A stretch of DNA of 64,000 bases from Fen-1273 sp963837815 (GTDB taxonomy: Bacteria > Bacteroidota > Ignavibacteria > UBA10030 > UBA6906). A model generated the notes under the pieces. It worked only from the letters and a program-made list of their open reading frames with translations, made no database searches and had not been told where the DNA came from. Shown one piece after another: positions 42,797 through 52,250 of the stretch. Every line of letters begins with the position of its first letter. Within the stretch, counting starts at the first letter, position 1. The stretch lies in assembly GCA_963837815.1 (NCBI GenBank), contig CAWIOS010000016.1, positions 1-64,000 of the forward strand, in the 5' to 3' direction. Both the position numbers and the translations under genes were made by a program.

Positions 42797-45568
42797 ATGA
42801 TCCCCTCGTTTCTCGCCGCCTGGCTGGTCCCGATTGCCTTTCTGTCTCATCCCGACGCTTCCGGCCAGGAAAATCTTGTCGTTCTGTCTTCCCCCGCAGG
42901 AAGCCAGCCCACCCATATCAACAGGGAGGGGGTCACTGTCCTCCCTAACGGACGGCTGATAACGCCTGTGGGGACCAGCATCGAACTCGCCCCGCACCCG
43001 TTCGGACTCGTCCTGAGTCACGACGGGGCACTGGCCGTCACGGCGAATTCCGGCATTGCCCCTCTCTCCATTTCCATTGTCAACGGCCCGCTTACGACTT
43101 CTCCTGCTGTATCGCAGATCCCGCCGGGGGCCTCGACCGACAGGGGCGTGCTTGCCTCCCTTTTCATGGGTCTTGCGCTCAGCCCCGACAACCGGATAGT
43201 CTACGTCGCCGGGGGACAGCAGAATTGTGTCTTTCTCTTCAGCACGCAGACGCACGCCCGCGTCGACTCGATCGACTGTTCCGCCCCCATTGACGGGCGA
43301 AGTGTCACACACGGCTACATCGGGGACCTTGTCCTTGACGCTCAGGGGGAATACCTCTTCGCGGTGGATCAGACAAATTTCAGGGTGGTCGTTGCGGACG
43401 TGGAGCGGAGAGCGCTCGTTGCGTCCGTTCCGGTGGGACGATACCCGTTCGGCATTGCGCTCGCACCCGATGGGAAGACGCTCTACGTGGCGAATGTCGG
43501 CATGTTCGTCTACAGCAAGATCGACAGCATTGAGGAGAAACAGGACTTCCGGAAGGCGCTGCGCTATCCGGCGTTTGCATACGGCTCGAAGGAGATGAAG
43601 GAAGGCGTCCGGCGCGACTCGGTCGACATCCCCGGCCTCGGGGAGCCGAATGTTCCCGAATCGTTCTCTGTCTGGTCGATATCTGTGAGTGACGTTCGCC
43701 ATCCCGTGGTTGTACAAAAGACCAAGACGGGGACGCTGGTTGGGCAGCGCGTGGACGGAATCCCGGCGGTGGGAGGCTCCAGTCCAAACTCCCTCGTGGC
43801 GACGGGGGGGTACGTGTTCGCGAGCAACGGGAACAACGACAACATCTCGGTGCTCGACGCGGCGCGTGGCGGAGTGGTCCGCACAATTCCCCTGGTCCTC
43901 CATGAAGCGGTCAGGCACCTGCGGGGAGTGATCCCCTTCGGCATGGCGGCATCCCCCGACGGGCGGCGTCTTTACGTGGCCGAGGCAGGCATCAACGCGC
44001 TGGCCGTGATCGACATCCCGACGCTGAAAGTCCTGGGGCACATTCCGACAGGCTGGTTTCCGTCGAGAGTGTGTGTCTCCGGCGACGGAAAGAAACTCGT
44101 CGTGGCCAACGCCAAGGGATTCGGCAGCGGACCGAACGGCGGCAAGAGCTTTCGCGAGGGACCCGAGGGGACGTATATCGGCTGCCTGATGAAGGGGACG
44201 ATCACGGTCCTGGATATCCCCCCGGACCGCGCGCTTGCGGCAATGACGGAAACGGTGATCAGCAACAACTTCAGGATCGTTGACGCACGCGACGCGCGTG
44301 CTGATCGGGGGAAGAATCCCGTTCCGGCGTACAGGGGGGAGCAAAAATCACCGATCAAGCACATCGTCTTCATCACCAAGGAAAACAGGACGTACGACGA
44401 GGTGTTCGGGCAGGTTGCGAATGGGGACGGCGATTCCTCGCTCGCCCGCTACGGCAGGGGAAGGACAGTCACCAACGAAGGGAAGACGGTCACTGTGAAT
44501 AATGCGGCGGTAATGCCCAACCACCTGAAGCTTGCCTCCCGGTTCGCGATCGGCGACAATTTCTATGTCGATTCCGACGTCTCGGCGGACGGCCACCGGT
44601 GGCTGGTCAACACGTACCCGAATGAATGGGTGGAGGCCAATACCCCGGCAACGTACGGGGGGAACAGGAACTATACCCCTTCATCGAAGGCGCCGGGGAG
44701 CCTCGGCATGACACAGATGGCCGGAGCCATCTATCCTGAAGATTACAACGAGGCGGGCTCGCTGTGGGAACACCTCGATCGGCACGGGATCGAGTTCTTC
44801 AACTTCGGCTGCGGCACGATGTTCGAGCCGGCGTTCTACGACGATTCGTTCAAGCAGTTCGGGATACGATATTTCGCGAACTACCCGGTACCCGCCCCCA
44901 TGTACAAGAGAACGTCACACACCTACGTGACGTTTAACCTCGGGATCCCGGATCAATACCGTGCGACGCAATTTGAGAAGGAGTTCACCGAAAAGTGGAT
45001 TGGACCGGGGAAGCACATGCCGCCGGTCATCACGCTGATACTTCCCAACGATCACGGGGCGGGGGAGAGGCCGCAGGCGGGGTATCCCTACAGGGAGAGC
45101 TACATGGCCGACAACGACCTGGCGCTGGGGAGAATCGTCGAGTTTCTCTCGCGCACGAAAGCGTGGAAGGAGATGGCCATTATCGTCACGGAGGACGACG
45201 CGCAGAACGGCGTCGATCATGTCGATGCCCACAGGAGCGTCCTCATGGTCATCTCCCCCTATGCGCGGAAGAACTACGTGAGCCGTGTCCACTACAGTTT
45301 CGGGAGCATATTCAAGACGATCTACAACATCCTCGGCATCCCCGGCCTGAACCAGTACGATGCGGGGGCGAACGACCTTTCGGACATGTTCACAGTCTCG
45401 CCCGACTTCACTCCCTATGCCGCTCTACCTTCCGATCTCCGGGTATTCGATCCGCGGAAGGCGCTGACGCCCCTGGATGAGAAGTTCGACTGGGAGGGGG
45501 TGAAGAATTCGCCGCTCCTCGACGATCCGGACGACATGCCGCTCCACCAGAAAGAGGAAAGTCACTGA
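42797..45568 (+). CDS. YncE-type propeller fused to alkaline-phosphatase-superfamily phosphoesterase
   Basis: 923 residues from ATG 42797 (signal FLAAWLVPIAFLSHPDASG). An earlier in-frame start at 42668 lacks a signal. The first half is a seven-bladed YncE-like propeller (ALSPDNRIVYVAGGQQNCVF, GKTLYVANVGMFVYS, RRLYVAEAGINALAVIDIPT). The second half is a phospholipase C/acid phosphatase-type domain: HIVFITKENRTYDEVFGQ, DSDVSADGHRWLVNTYPNEW, TLILPNDHGAGERP and VTEDDAQNGVDHVDAHRS. This pairing is a known secreted architecture. First gene of the plus-strand operon; the next starts eight bases after its stop. Confidence 0.88.
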   Translation: MIPSFLAAWLVPIAFLSHPDASGQENLVVLSSPAGSQPTHINREGVTVLPNGRLITPVGTSIELAPHPFGLVLSHDGALAVTANSGIAPLSISIVNGPLTTSPAVSQIPPGASTDRGVLASLFMGLALSPDNRIVYVAGGQQNCVFLFSTQTHARVDSIDCSAPIDGRSVTHGYIGDLVLDAQGEYLFAVDQTNFRVVVADVERRALVASVPVGRYPFGIALAPDGKTLYVANVGMFVYSKIDSIEEKQDFRKALRYPAFAYGSKEMKEGVRRDSVDIPGLGEPNVPESFSVWSISVSDVRHPVVVQKTKTGTLVGQRVDGIPAVGGSSPNSLVATGGYVFASNGNNDNISVLDAARGGVVRTIPLVLHEAVRHLRGVIPFGMAASPDGRRLYVAEAGINALAVIDIPTLKVLGHIPTGWFPSRVCVSGDGKKLVVANAKGFGSGPNGGKSFREGPEGTYIGCLMKGTITVLDIPPDRALAAMTETVISNNFRIVDARDARADRGKNPVPAYRGEQKSPIKHIVFITKENRTYDEVFGQVANGDGDSSLARYGRGRTVTNEGKTVTVNNAAVMPNHLKLASRFAIGDNFYVDSDVSADGHRWLVNTYPNEWVEANTPATYGGNRNYTPSSKAPGSLGMTQMAGAIYPEDYNEAGSLWEHLDRHGIEFFNFGCGTMFEPAFYDDSFKQFGIRYFANYPVPAPMYKRTSHTYVTFNLGIPDQYRATQFEKEFTEKWIGPGKHMPPVITLILPNDHGAGERPQAGYPYRESYMADNDLALGRIVEFLSRTKAWKEMAIIVTEDDAQNGVDHVDAHRSVLMVISPYARKNYVSRVHYSFGSIFKTIYNILGIPGLNQYDAGANDLSDMFTVSPDFTPYAALPSDLRVFDPRKALTPLDEKFDWEGVKNSPLLDDPDDMPLHQKEESH

Positions 45569-45576
45569 GGCCTGCA

Positions 45577-47859
45577 ATGAATTACATGAAGTCTGTTCTC
45601 ACAGCCTCCCTCATGTTCGTCCCGTTCCTCCTCCTGGCAGCCCAGCATTCACCCGGGAGCCTCACGCTCGTCCGGAACGGGAAGAGCGCGTATACCATTG
45701 TCATCCCAACGCATGCCACGGAGGTCGAGTCGCTCGCCGCGGCTGAATTCCAGTCGTACGTGCAGCAGATGAGCGGCGCGCAGATGCCCATAGTTCCCGA
45801 TGTCCCGGAGGTCATGCCGGGTCCCTCGGTCCTGATCGGGAGAACGCGCGGGACGACACACGTCATCTCCCCGGCGACGCTCGATACGCTCCAGGAAGAC
45901 GGCTATGCGATAGCCACTTCCGGCGAAACGCTTGCTCTCTGCGGGGGAGCGCGGAAAGGCACGCTCTACGCCGTGTACTCGCTTCTTGAAGACCAGCTCG
46001 GTTGCAGAAAATACAGCGCCGCCGTTACTGTCGTTCCCCGTTCCAAAACGGTCGTGGTTCGGCCGCTTGCCGTAGCGTCCAATCCCCGGTTCCGGTTCCG
46101 CGAGATCTATTACCTCAACGCGATGGACAGGGGATACAGCAACTGGCACAAGCTCCACTCGACCGCCGACCAGGTGAAGGACTGGGGGATGTGGGTGCAC
46201 ACGTTCGACAGGCTGGTCCCCCCGAGCGAGTACTTCAGTGCGCACCCGGAGTACTTTACGCTCCAGGGTGGGAGGCGGATACCGGGCGGGCAGCTCTGCC
46301 TCTCCAATCCCGCTGTGTTGCGTGTCCTGACGTCGGACCTCGGGGCGATGATCGCCGAGAAGCCGGAAGCCCAGTACTGGTCCGTCTCGCAGAACGACAA
46401 TGCCAACGAGTGCCAGTGCGACTCCTGCCGGGCGCTGGACGCGAAGTTCGGCGGCAGCTCGGGAGCCGTGCTCGACTTCGTGAACCGGGTGGCGGCGAAG
46501 TTCCCTGATAAGACCATTTCGACGCTGGCCTACTGGTACACGCGGGCGGCTCCCCTTCATGTGAAACCGGCCCCGAACGTCAACATCATGTTCTGCTCCA
46601 TCGAGTGCAACCGCAGCGAGCCGATCCCGACCGATCCCACGAGCGCCTCGTTCCGCCGTGATATGGAGGACTGGGGCAAGCTCACGGACAACATCATCGT
46701 CTGGGACTACGTGGTGCAGTTCCGGAACCTTGTCAGCCCGTTCCCGAACCTCCGCGTTCTGCAGCCGAACATCAGGTACTTCGCGGATCACAATGTTCGC
46801 ATGATGTTCCAGCAGGGTTGCGGCGGGAACGTCGGCGAATTCGGCGAGCTCAGGACGTACCTGATTGCGAAGCTTCTCTGGAATCCCGAGGTCGACATCA
46901 GCCGTGTCATGGACGAGTTCCTGCACGGCTACTACGGCGCCGGCGGACCGTATATACGCCGCTACATCGACATGATGCATGACGCGCTTGCAAAGTCGGG
47001 GAAACAGCTCGGGATCTTCGGGTATCCCTTTGACGCGATGGACGGCTATCTCTCCCCGCGCCTCATCAAAGAGTACAGCCGGCTTTTCGATCAGGCGGAG
47101 CAGGCGGTGGGGCATCAGCCGGAAATACTCGACAGAGTGAAGAACGCCCGGCTTCCGCTCGAGTTCGCGATACTGGACATGTCGCTCCATGACCCGACTC
47201 CCGAGCTGTCCTATTTCGACAAGAAAGGGCCCACGTGGACAGTGCGTCAGTCTATGCGCGACCGCCTCAACGCGTTCGTCGCCCAGGCACAGAAGGCCGG
47301 AATAGAGAGGCTGGAAGAGCGGGGGATATCTCCCGCTGACTACAAAGCCTCCGTCGAGCAGATGCTCCATCCTGTACTCGAGGGGGATCTCGCGTACGGC
47401 AAACCTGTCAGGCTCCTCACGCAGCCGAGCGACAAGTATCCCGTGCACGGCGGGGCGGCGCTCACAGACGGGCTCCGCGGTCCCAACGACTATCACTGCA
47501 ACTGGCTCGGGTTTGAGGGGGAAAGCCTGGACGCAATTATTGATCTCGGGCGGACGGTTCCCCTCCATTCGCTTTCGGCGAGATTCCTGCAGGACTGGGA
47601 CTCGTGGGTCTGGCTCCCGCTTTCGGTGGACTACTCGGTCTCGACGGACGGTACGGCGTTTACGCCCGTGGCCTCGGTCCCCGATACGGTCTCCGACATG
47701 GCGGCAGGTGTGTTTTCGAGGGACTTTTCGGCCAGTGTCAAGTCCGTCGAGGCCCGCTACGTGAAGATCTCCGCGAAGTCCCGCATTACGTGCCCCAACT
47801 GGCACGTCGGCGCGGGGGGAAAGAGCTGGCTCTTTGTCGACGAGGTGGAAGTGAGATGA
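45577..47859 (+). CDS. DUF4838 protein (glucuronidase-like) with discoidin-type C-terminus
   Basis: 760 residues: signal peptide (SLMFVPFLLLAA), an N-terminal alpha/beta domain like that of GH67/GH20 enzymes (ESLAAAEFQSYVQQMSGAQM, GTLYAVYSLLEDQLGCR), the DUF4838 barrel (YYLNAMDRGYSNWHKLHS, YWSVSQNDNANECQCDSCRA, WDYVVQFRNLVSPFPNLRVL), and a C-terminal F5/8C-like domain (IIDLGRTVPLHSLSARFLQD). The CxCxxC in NECQCDSCRAL is typical of DUF4838. Predicted to act on complex glycans in the periplasm. It overlaps the GH35 gene by ATGA. Confidence 0.85.
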   Translation: MNYMKSVLTASLMFVPFLLLAAQHSPGSLTLVRNGKSAYTIVIPTHATEVESLAAAEFQSYVQQMSGAQMPIVPDVPEVMPGPSVLIGRTRGTTHVISPATLDTLQEDGYAIATSGETLALCGGARKGTLYAVYSLLEDQLGCRKYSAAVTVVPRSKTVVVRPLAVASNPRFRFREIYYLNAMDRGYSNWHKLHSTADQVKDWGMWVHTFDRLVPPSEYFSAHPEYFTLQGGRRIPGGQLCLSNPAVLRVLTSDLGAMIAEKPEAQYWSVSQNDNANECQCDSCRALDAKFGGSSGAVLDFVNRVAAKFPDKTISTLAYWYTRAAPLHVKPAPNVNIMFCSIECNRSEPIPTDPTSASFRRDMEDWGKLTDNIIVWDYVVQFRNLVSPFPNLRVLQPNIRYFADHNVRMMFQQGCGGNVGEFGELRTYLIAKLLWNPEVDISRVMDEFLHGYYGAGGPYIRRYIDMMHDALAKSGKQLGIFGYPFDAMDGYLSPRLIKEYSRLFDQAEQAVGHQPEILDRVKNARLPLEFAILDMSLHDPTPELSYFDKKGPTWTVRQSMRDRLNAFVAQAQKAGIERLEERGISPADYKASVEQMLHPVLEGDLAYGKPVRLLTQPSDKYPVHGGAALTDGLRGPNDYHCNWLGFEGESLDAIIDLGRTVPLHSLSARFLQDWDSWVWLPLSVDYSVSTDGTAFTPVASVPDTVSDMAAGVFSRDFSASVKSVEARYVKISAKSRITCPNWHVGAGGKSWLFVDEVEVR

Positions 47860-47891
47860 CCATGCGAAATCGTCATTCACCGGGCAGGACA

Positions 47892-49733
47892 ATGAAAACG
47901 CTAATTCTTCTCATGACCGCGCTTGCCGCGGGAATCGCATGCGCGCAGCCGCCGGCGCACACCTTCCACATCGCGAACGGACACTTCCTGCTCGACGGCA
48001 AGCCGATGCAGATCTTCAGCGGGGAGATGCACTTTGCGCGCATACCCCGCGAATGCTGGCGGGACAGGCTGAAAATGGCCCGGGCAATGGGACTGAACAC
48101 GATTGCCACCTACGTCTTCTGGAACTACCACGAGCCGGAGCCGGGGAAGTACTGCTTTGCCGGGAACGCCGATGTGGCCTCGTTCGTGAAGATGGCGGGT
48201 GAGGAGGGTCTCTGGGTCCTCATCCGGCCCAGCCCGTATGCCTGCGCGGAGTGGGAGTTCGGCGGGTATCCCTGGTGGGTGCTCAACGAAAAGAACCTCA
48301 GGGTGCGAAGCACGGATTCGCGGTTTCTCCAGCTCTGCACCGCGTACTACAGGGAACTGGGAAGGCAGCTCGCCCCATTGCAGATCACCCACGGCGGCAA
48401 CATTATCATGGTGCAGATCGAGAACGAGTACGGCTCGTACGGCAGCGACAAGGGCTACCTGGCGCGCAACAGGGAGATCGTCAGGAACGCCGGGTTCGAT
48501 GTCGAGCTCTACACGTGCGACGGTCCCTCGCAGATGGGCGCCGGCTGCCTTCCCGGGGCGCTGCCGGCGGTAAACGGCCTGGACGACACAGCACAGGTCA
48601 GGTTAGTGATCAACAGGTATCACTCCGGCAAGGGACCGTACTTCATCGCGGAGTGGTATCCCGCATGGTTTGACTCGTGGGGGGAGGAACACCACGTCGT
48701 CCCGGCGAAGGAATATCTCACGCGGCTCGACGCCGTCCTTTCGGCGGGCTGCTCCATCAACATGTACATGGTGCACGGGGGAACGACGCGCGGGTTCATG
48801 AACGGCGCGAACTACGACGACAAACATCCGTATGCTCCCCAGACCAGCAGCTACGACTACGACGCCCCGATCGATGAATCCGGAAACGCAACGGAGAAAT
48901 TCATGGCGTTCAGGGAGGTCATTGCGAAGCACCTTCCCCGGGGCACCCGGCTTCCCCCCGTGCCGGCGAAGAAGCCCGCCATCAGCGTTCCGCGATTCAA
49001 GCTCACGGAGGCGGCGGATCTGCTGGCCGGTCTCCCGGCGCCGGTGGCATCCGAACGGCCCCTCTCGTTTGAAGATCTGCATCAGGGATACGGGTATGTT
49101 CTCTACCGGACGGACCTGAAGGGTCCGGCGGATGACACACTCCGTGTACAGCACCTGAGAGACTACGGGCTGGTATTCCTGAACGGGAAGCGGGTTGCCG
49201 TGCTTGACCGCAGGCTCGGCCAGGAAACGGCGCACCTGGCTGTACCCGGGGGGGGTGCAACACTGGACATACTTGTCGAGAACCTCGGACGGATCAACTT
49301 CGGTCCCTGGCTGATCGACAATCGGAAGGGGATCACCGAGCGTGTCATGTTCGGCGGGACAGAACTGACAGGATGGCGAATGTACGGTCTCCCCTGCGAC
49401 GATCCTGCGGCTCTCCCGCGCTCCGGGGGTGCGTACACCGGCGGACCCCGTGTGCAGAGGGGGACATTCACGCTGACTGATACGGGGGACACGTACGTCG
49501 ACATGAGCGACTGGGGGAAGGGGTGCGTCTGGGTCAACGGGCACCACCTCGGACGCTACTGGTACATCGGTCCCCAGCAGACACTCTACGTCCCGGCACC
49601 GTGGCTGAGGAGAGGTTCGAACGAGATCACGGTCCTTGAGCTTCTGGAAACCGACCAGGACTCCGTCGGAATGCTCGCCCATCCGATCCTGGACCAGCTT
49701 GCCGCCCCGTCCGTCTCGGTCAGGGGGGAGTAA
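47892..49733 (+). CDS. GH35 beta-galactosidase
   Basis: 613 residues from ATG 47892, which opens on a signal peptide (MKTLILLMTALAAGIACAQP). A translationally coupled ATG at 47856 is possible. GH35 catalytic domain: FSGEMHFARIPRECWRDRLK, WEFGGYPWW, acid/base Glu179 in QIENEYGSYG, nucleophile Glu254 in FIAEWYPAWFDSWG. The common SEFYxGW nucleophile box is AEWYPAW here. Jelly-roll domains follow. It cleaves terminal beta-galactose, probably in the periplasm. Sequence just after the stop still encodes a matching domain, so the real protein may be longer. Confidence 0.9.
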   Translation: MKTLILLMTALAAGIACAQPPAHTFHIANGHFLLDGKPMQIFSGEMHFARIPRECWRDRLKMARAMGLNTIATYVFWNYHEPEPGKYCFAGNADVASFVKMAGEEGLWVLIRPSPYACAEWEFGGYPWWVLNEKNLRVRSTDSRFLQLCTAYYRELGRQLAPLQITHGGNIIMVQIENEYGSYGSDKGYLARNREIVRNAGFDVELYTCDGPSQMGAGCLPGALPAVNGLDDTAQVRLVINRYHSGKGPYFIAEWYPAWFDSWGEEHHVVPAKEYLTRLDAVLSAGCSINMYMVHGGTTRGFMNGANYDDKHPYAPQTSSYDYDAPIDESGNATEKFMAFREVIAKHLPRGTRLPPVPAKKPAISVPRFKLTEAADLLAGLPAPVASERPLSFEDLHQGYGYVLYRTDLKGPADDTLRVQHLRDYGLVFLNGKRVAVLDRRLGQETAHLAVPGGGATLDILVENLGRINFGPWLIDNRKGITERVMFGGTELTGWRMYGLPCDDPAALPRSGGAYTGGPRVQRGTFTLTDTGDTYVDMSDWGKGCVWVNGHHLGRYWYIGPQQTLYVPAPWLRRGSNEITVLELLETDQDSVGMLAHPILDQLAAPSVSVRGE

Positions 49734-50016
49734 GACGCCGCACCGGGCGCATGCGTGCTCAGCCTGGAAACTCGGGGGAGCCGATGCCTCGCTAATTTAT
49801 ACGACCGACGGGAGCGACCCCACAGTGTAATCGGCCCGGTTCGATGCGAAACTCACGTTCAGCCGCCCGGCGACAGTTGCAGCGCGTGCGTTTCGAAAGG
49901 GGATCCCGTCCGAAACGGTTGCACGCGTTGATGTCAGGCCGTCTCTTTCAACCGGCAGGCCTTTGCAGATCACGCATCAATACAGTCACCACTATGACGA
50001 AATCACAATCCAATAA
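49734..50016 (+). pseudogene. Detached chitobiase-type C-terminal domain of the GH35 gene
   Basis: In another frame the DNA encodes ADASLIYTTDGSDPTV, a TAA at 49828-49830, then in the same frame SARFDAKLTFSRPATVAARA and FRKGIPSETVARVDVRP, ending at TAA 50014-50016. This is a CHB_HEX_C domain, commonly attached to glycosidases. A frameshift near 49727 and the internal stop have separated it from GH35. Confidence 0.65.
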
Positions 50017-50060
50017 GTACCCTGAACCTGCCAGGACGCATCCTTTTCCCCGCCCCCTGT

Positions 50061-51236
50061 TTATTTCAGGTGTTGGTCCATCCAGCTGAGCGTTCTCTCC
50101 CACATTTCGGGAAGGTACACGTGACCCACACCCGGATAGATCAAGCTTTCAAAGTCGGCCGCCTTCCCGTACAGAGCGTACACCGGGCGAACGCAGGTCT
50201 CAATTTTGCGGATCCCCTCGACCGGAGATCCCCCGTCCCTGTCACCGGTCATGAACAGCATCGGGCGGGGTGCGCTCAGTGCAACGACCGCCTCGGTGTC
50301 GAAGTGGTTCAGGAAACCGGGCACGAAATAATAGATGCCGTGGTATTTCAGCCCTCCCTCTTCTATCAGGTTCTGGTATCGCGTCAGGCAGGCAACGGCA
50401 ACGCCTGCCCTGGGCCTGTCGTCCAACGCCATAATCCACCAGGTGCGCGTCGCGCCCATGCTGATCCCCGTCACGGCGATACGCGCAGGGTCCACCTCGG
50501 GCCTTGACGCGAGATAGTCGAGCGCCATGAGATCGTCCCGGACGATCATCCCCCAGAGCGTACGCCCGACCCAGAGATTGAACTTGCTGGCGGTCTGCTC
50601 GCCATCACCCCCCTTCTCATCGGGGCCCCCTGGCCCTTTGCCGTTCCGCTCACCGAAGCAATAGGCATCTATAGCAAGGACAGCGAAGCCGCGTCGTGCG
50701 AGAGCGGGGCCGGGCGGGACCGGCGCCGCGTTGGTGCCGAACAGTTCCTCTTTCCCGATATTGTACTGACCCCCATGCCAGTGGCAATAGAGTATCCCGG
50801 GGAGCCTGCCGGTGTGCTTCTCCGGCATCAGGAAATAGCCGGGCACGACTGCGCCCGCGCCGTTGTCAAATTCGAACTTTTCAATCGTGCAGCCCTCCCG
50901 CATTTCACGTGACACGGTCCGGACGTCCGGTTTTTCCGGCCTGGGCGGGAGTGCGCCCAGGAGCTTCCACAGTTCCTGTCGTATGCCTGTGCGTCGATGT
51001 TCCCACTCTTCCCTGGTCGCCGGAGCGACAAATGCCGGCGGAGCTGGGACTCGAGAGAGCCAGGCCCCAGCCTGATCGAGCACGGAATCGGATTCCATGA
51101 CGGCCACCGGGTGCTCCACACCCTCCGGCCGGCCAGTCGGGGAAGGCTGACCGGGTGCGTGTGGCCCGGTTTGCGCTGCGACAGTGTGCAGAGCTGCGAT
51201 CGAGGCAGCCATCAGAACCTCCGTAATGTGGTTCAT
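50061..51236 (-). CDS. Alpha/beta hydrolase (acetylxylan-esterase/dienelactone-hydrolase type), secreted
   Basis: 391 residues from ATG 51236 (EVLMAASIAALHTVAAQ signal). Catalytic triad visible: Ser in VTGISMGATRTWW, Asp in FMTGDRDGGSP and His in GVGHVYLPEMW. The oxyanion-side block is LYCHWHGGQYNIGKEELFG. It likely removes acetyl or other esters from glycans outside the cytoplasm. It lies 151 bases downstream of NagB and may be the last gene of the GlcNAc operon. Confidence 0.82.
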   Translation of the reverse strand: MNHITEVLMAASIAALHTVAAQTGPHAPGQPSPTGRPEGVEHPVAVMESDSVLDQAGAWLSRVPAPPAFVAPATREEWEHRRTGIRQELWKLLGALPPRPEKPDVRTVSREMREGCTIEKFEFDNGAGAVVPGYFLMPEKHTGRLPGILYCHWHGGQYNIGKEELFGTNAAPVPPGPALARRGFAVLAIDAYCFGERNGKGPGGPDEKGGDGEQTASKFNLWVGRTLWGMIVRDDLMALDYLASRPEVDPARIAVTGISMGATRTWWIMALDDRPRAGVAVACLTRYQNLIEEGGLKYHGIYYFVPGFLNHFDTEAVVALSAPRPMLFMTGDRDGGSPVEGIRKIETCVRPVYALYGKAADFESLIYPGVGHVYLPEMWERTLSWMDQHLK

Positions 51237-51387
51237 CTCAGGAGACACCTCCAAATCGGCAACATGGTGACGCGGAAATCAGTCACAGGAATACAGAATT
51301 GTCTTCCCAACATCTAAGGGGGGCCCACACAATGCACACTGGCACCCTGGATACCCCGGTTGCCCTGTGGCATGAACCCCGATCATC

Positions 51388-52167
51388 TCACAGAACGAAC
51401 TTCGACGATTCGACATCCAAAAAAAGAGTCGCATTCCGGTGTCTTCGCAAGATTGAGGCAGGGCATCCGGGAGCGACTGCGTCTCGTAACGCACGCTTTA
51501 CCGCCTCGGCTTTTGACGGCCCGGGGACAACGCAACAAATGAACCCTGCCTTGAACAGTGCGGGAATTGTCAGCGTTACTGCTCTCCTTGGTACTTCCTC
51601 CAAACGGCTGAAGCATTTATCGTGAACCTGTTGGAGCCTGCATTTTTCATCAAGGTCGACAACCTTGACTGCGTGGGGGTCGGCAAAATCCGCAACAGAG
51701 GGGTCATTGAAAGCGATGTGTCCGTTCTCGCCGATTCCCATGCACACGATATCGACAGGATTGTCAGCAAGGAGCGATGCATAGCGCATGCATTCTGATT
51801 CAGGATCTTCATCGGAGGGCTCAAGATAATGCACCTGCTTGAATTCTGCTCTTGTAAAGAGAGTCCGCTTCAGGTAATGCCCAAAGCGCTGCTCGTCGTT
51901 CTCGTGTAATCCGAGGTATTCATCCATGTGAAAGGCCGTTATTCTTGAAAACTCGATGTCATCACGAGCAGACAGTTCATTCAGAAGTTCATTCTGCGAA
52001 GGCGCAGCAGCGAAGATCATAGTGACGTTTGTTCGTACTCTCAACACCCGTCTGATTTCATGGACGACTTCGGAAGCGGCAGCCTTCCCCAGCGAGTTTC
52101 TATCGGGGAACACCCTGACCCTCAATGAGTCCACGGTGAAGTCGCGTACGGGCCGTTCAGAGATCAT
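51388..52167 (-). CDS. nagB: Glucosamine-6-phosphate deaminase-type protein
   Basis: 259 residues, no signal peptide. NagB/6-phosphogluconolactonase fold: SQNELLNELS, HMDEYLGL with Asp82, and MGIGENGHIAFNDP with His150. In E. coli NagB the corresponding positions are Asp141-His143-Glu148; here the first is Asn148 and the last Asp155. This variant occurs in a recognised branch of the family. It converts GlcN-6-P to fructose-6-P plus ammonia if active. It follows nagA on the same strand, 83 bases downstream. Confidence 0.85.
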   Translation of the reverse strand: MISERPVRDFTVDSLRVRVFPDRNSLGKAAASEVVHEIRRVLRVRTNVTMIFAAAPSQNELLNELSARDDIEFSRITAFHMDEYLGLHENDEQRFGHYLKRTLFTRAEFKQVHYLEPSDEDPESECMRYASLLADNPVDIVCMGIGENGHIAFNDPSVADFADPHAVKVVDLDEKCRLQQVHDKCFSRLEEVPRRAVTLTIPALFKAGFICCVVPGPSKAEAVKRALRDAVAPGCPASILRRHRNATLFLDVESSKFVL

Positions 52168-52250
52168 AGGAATGTGTTCGACCAGATGAAATCGGACAAG
52201 CTCATGCGGGGATACACGGTGTTCACAAAGGGCGCTCCGTGACCCACGGG

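Noticed and set aside
42731..44344. Long minus-strand frame opposite the phosphoesterase gene, and similar ones at 45649-47892, 48603-49682 and 62416-63909
   Set aside because: GC-rich antisense shadows. The plus-strand products are clear enzymes with intact motifs.
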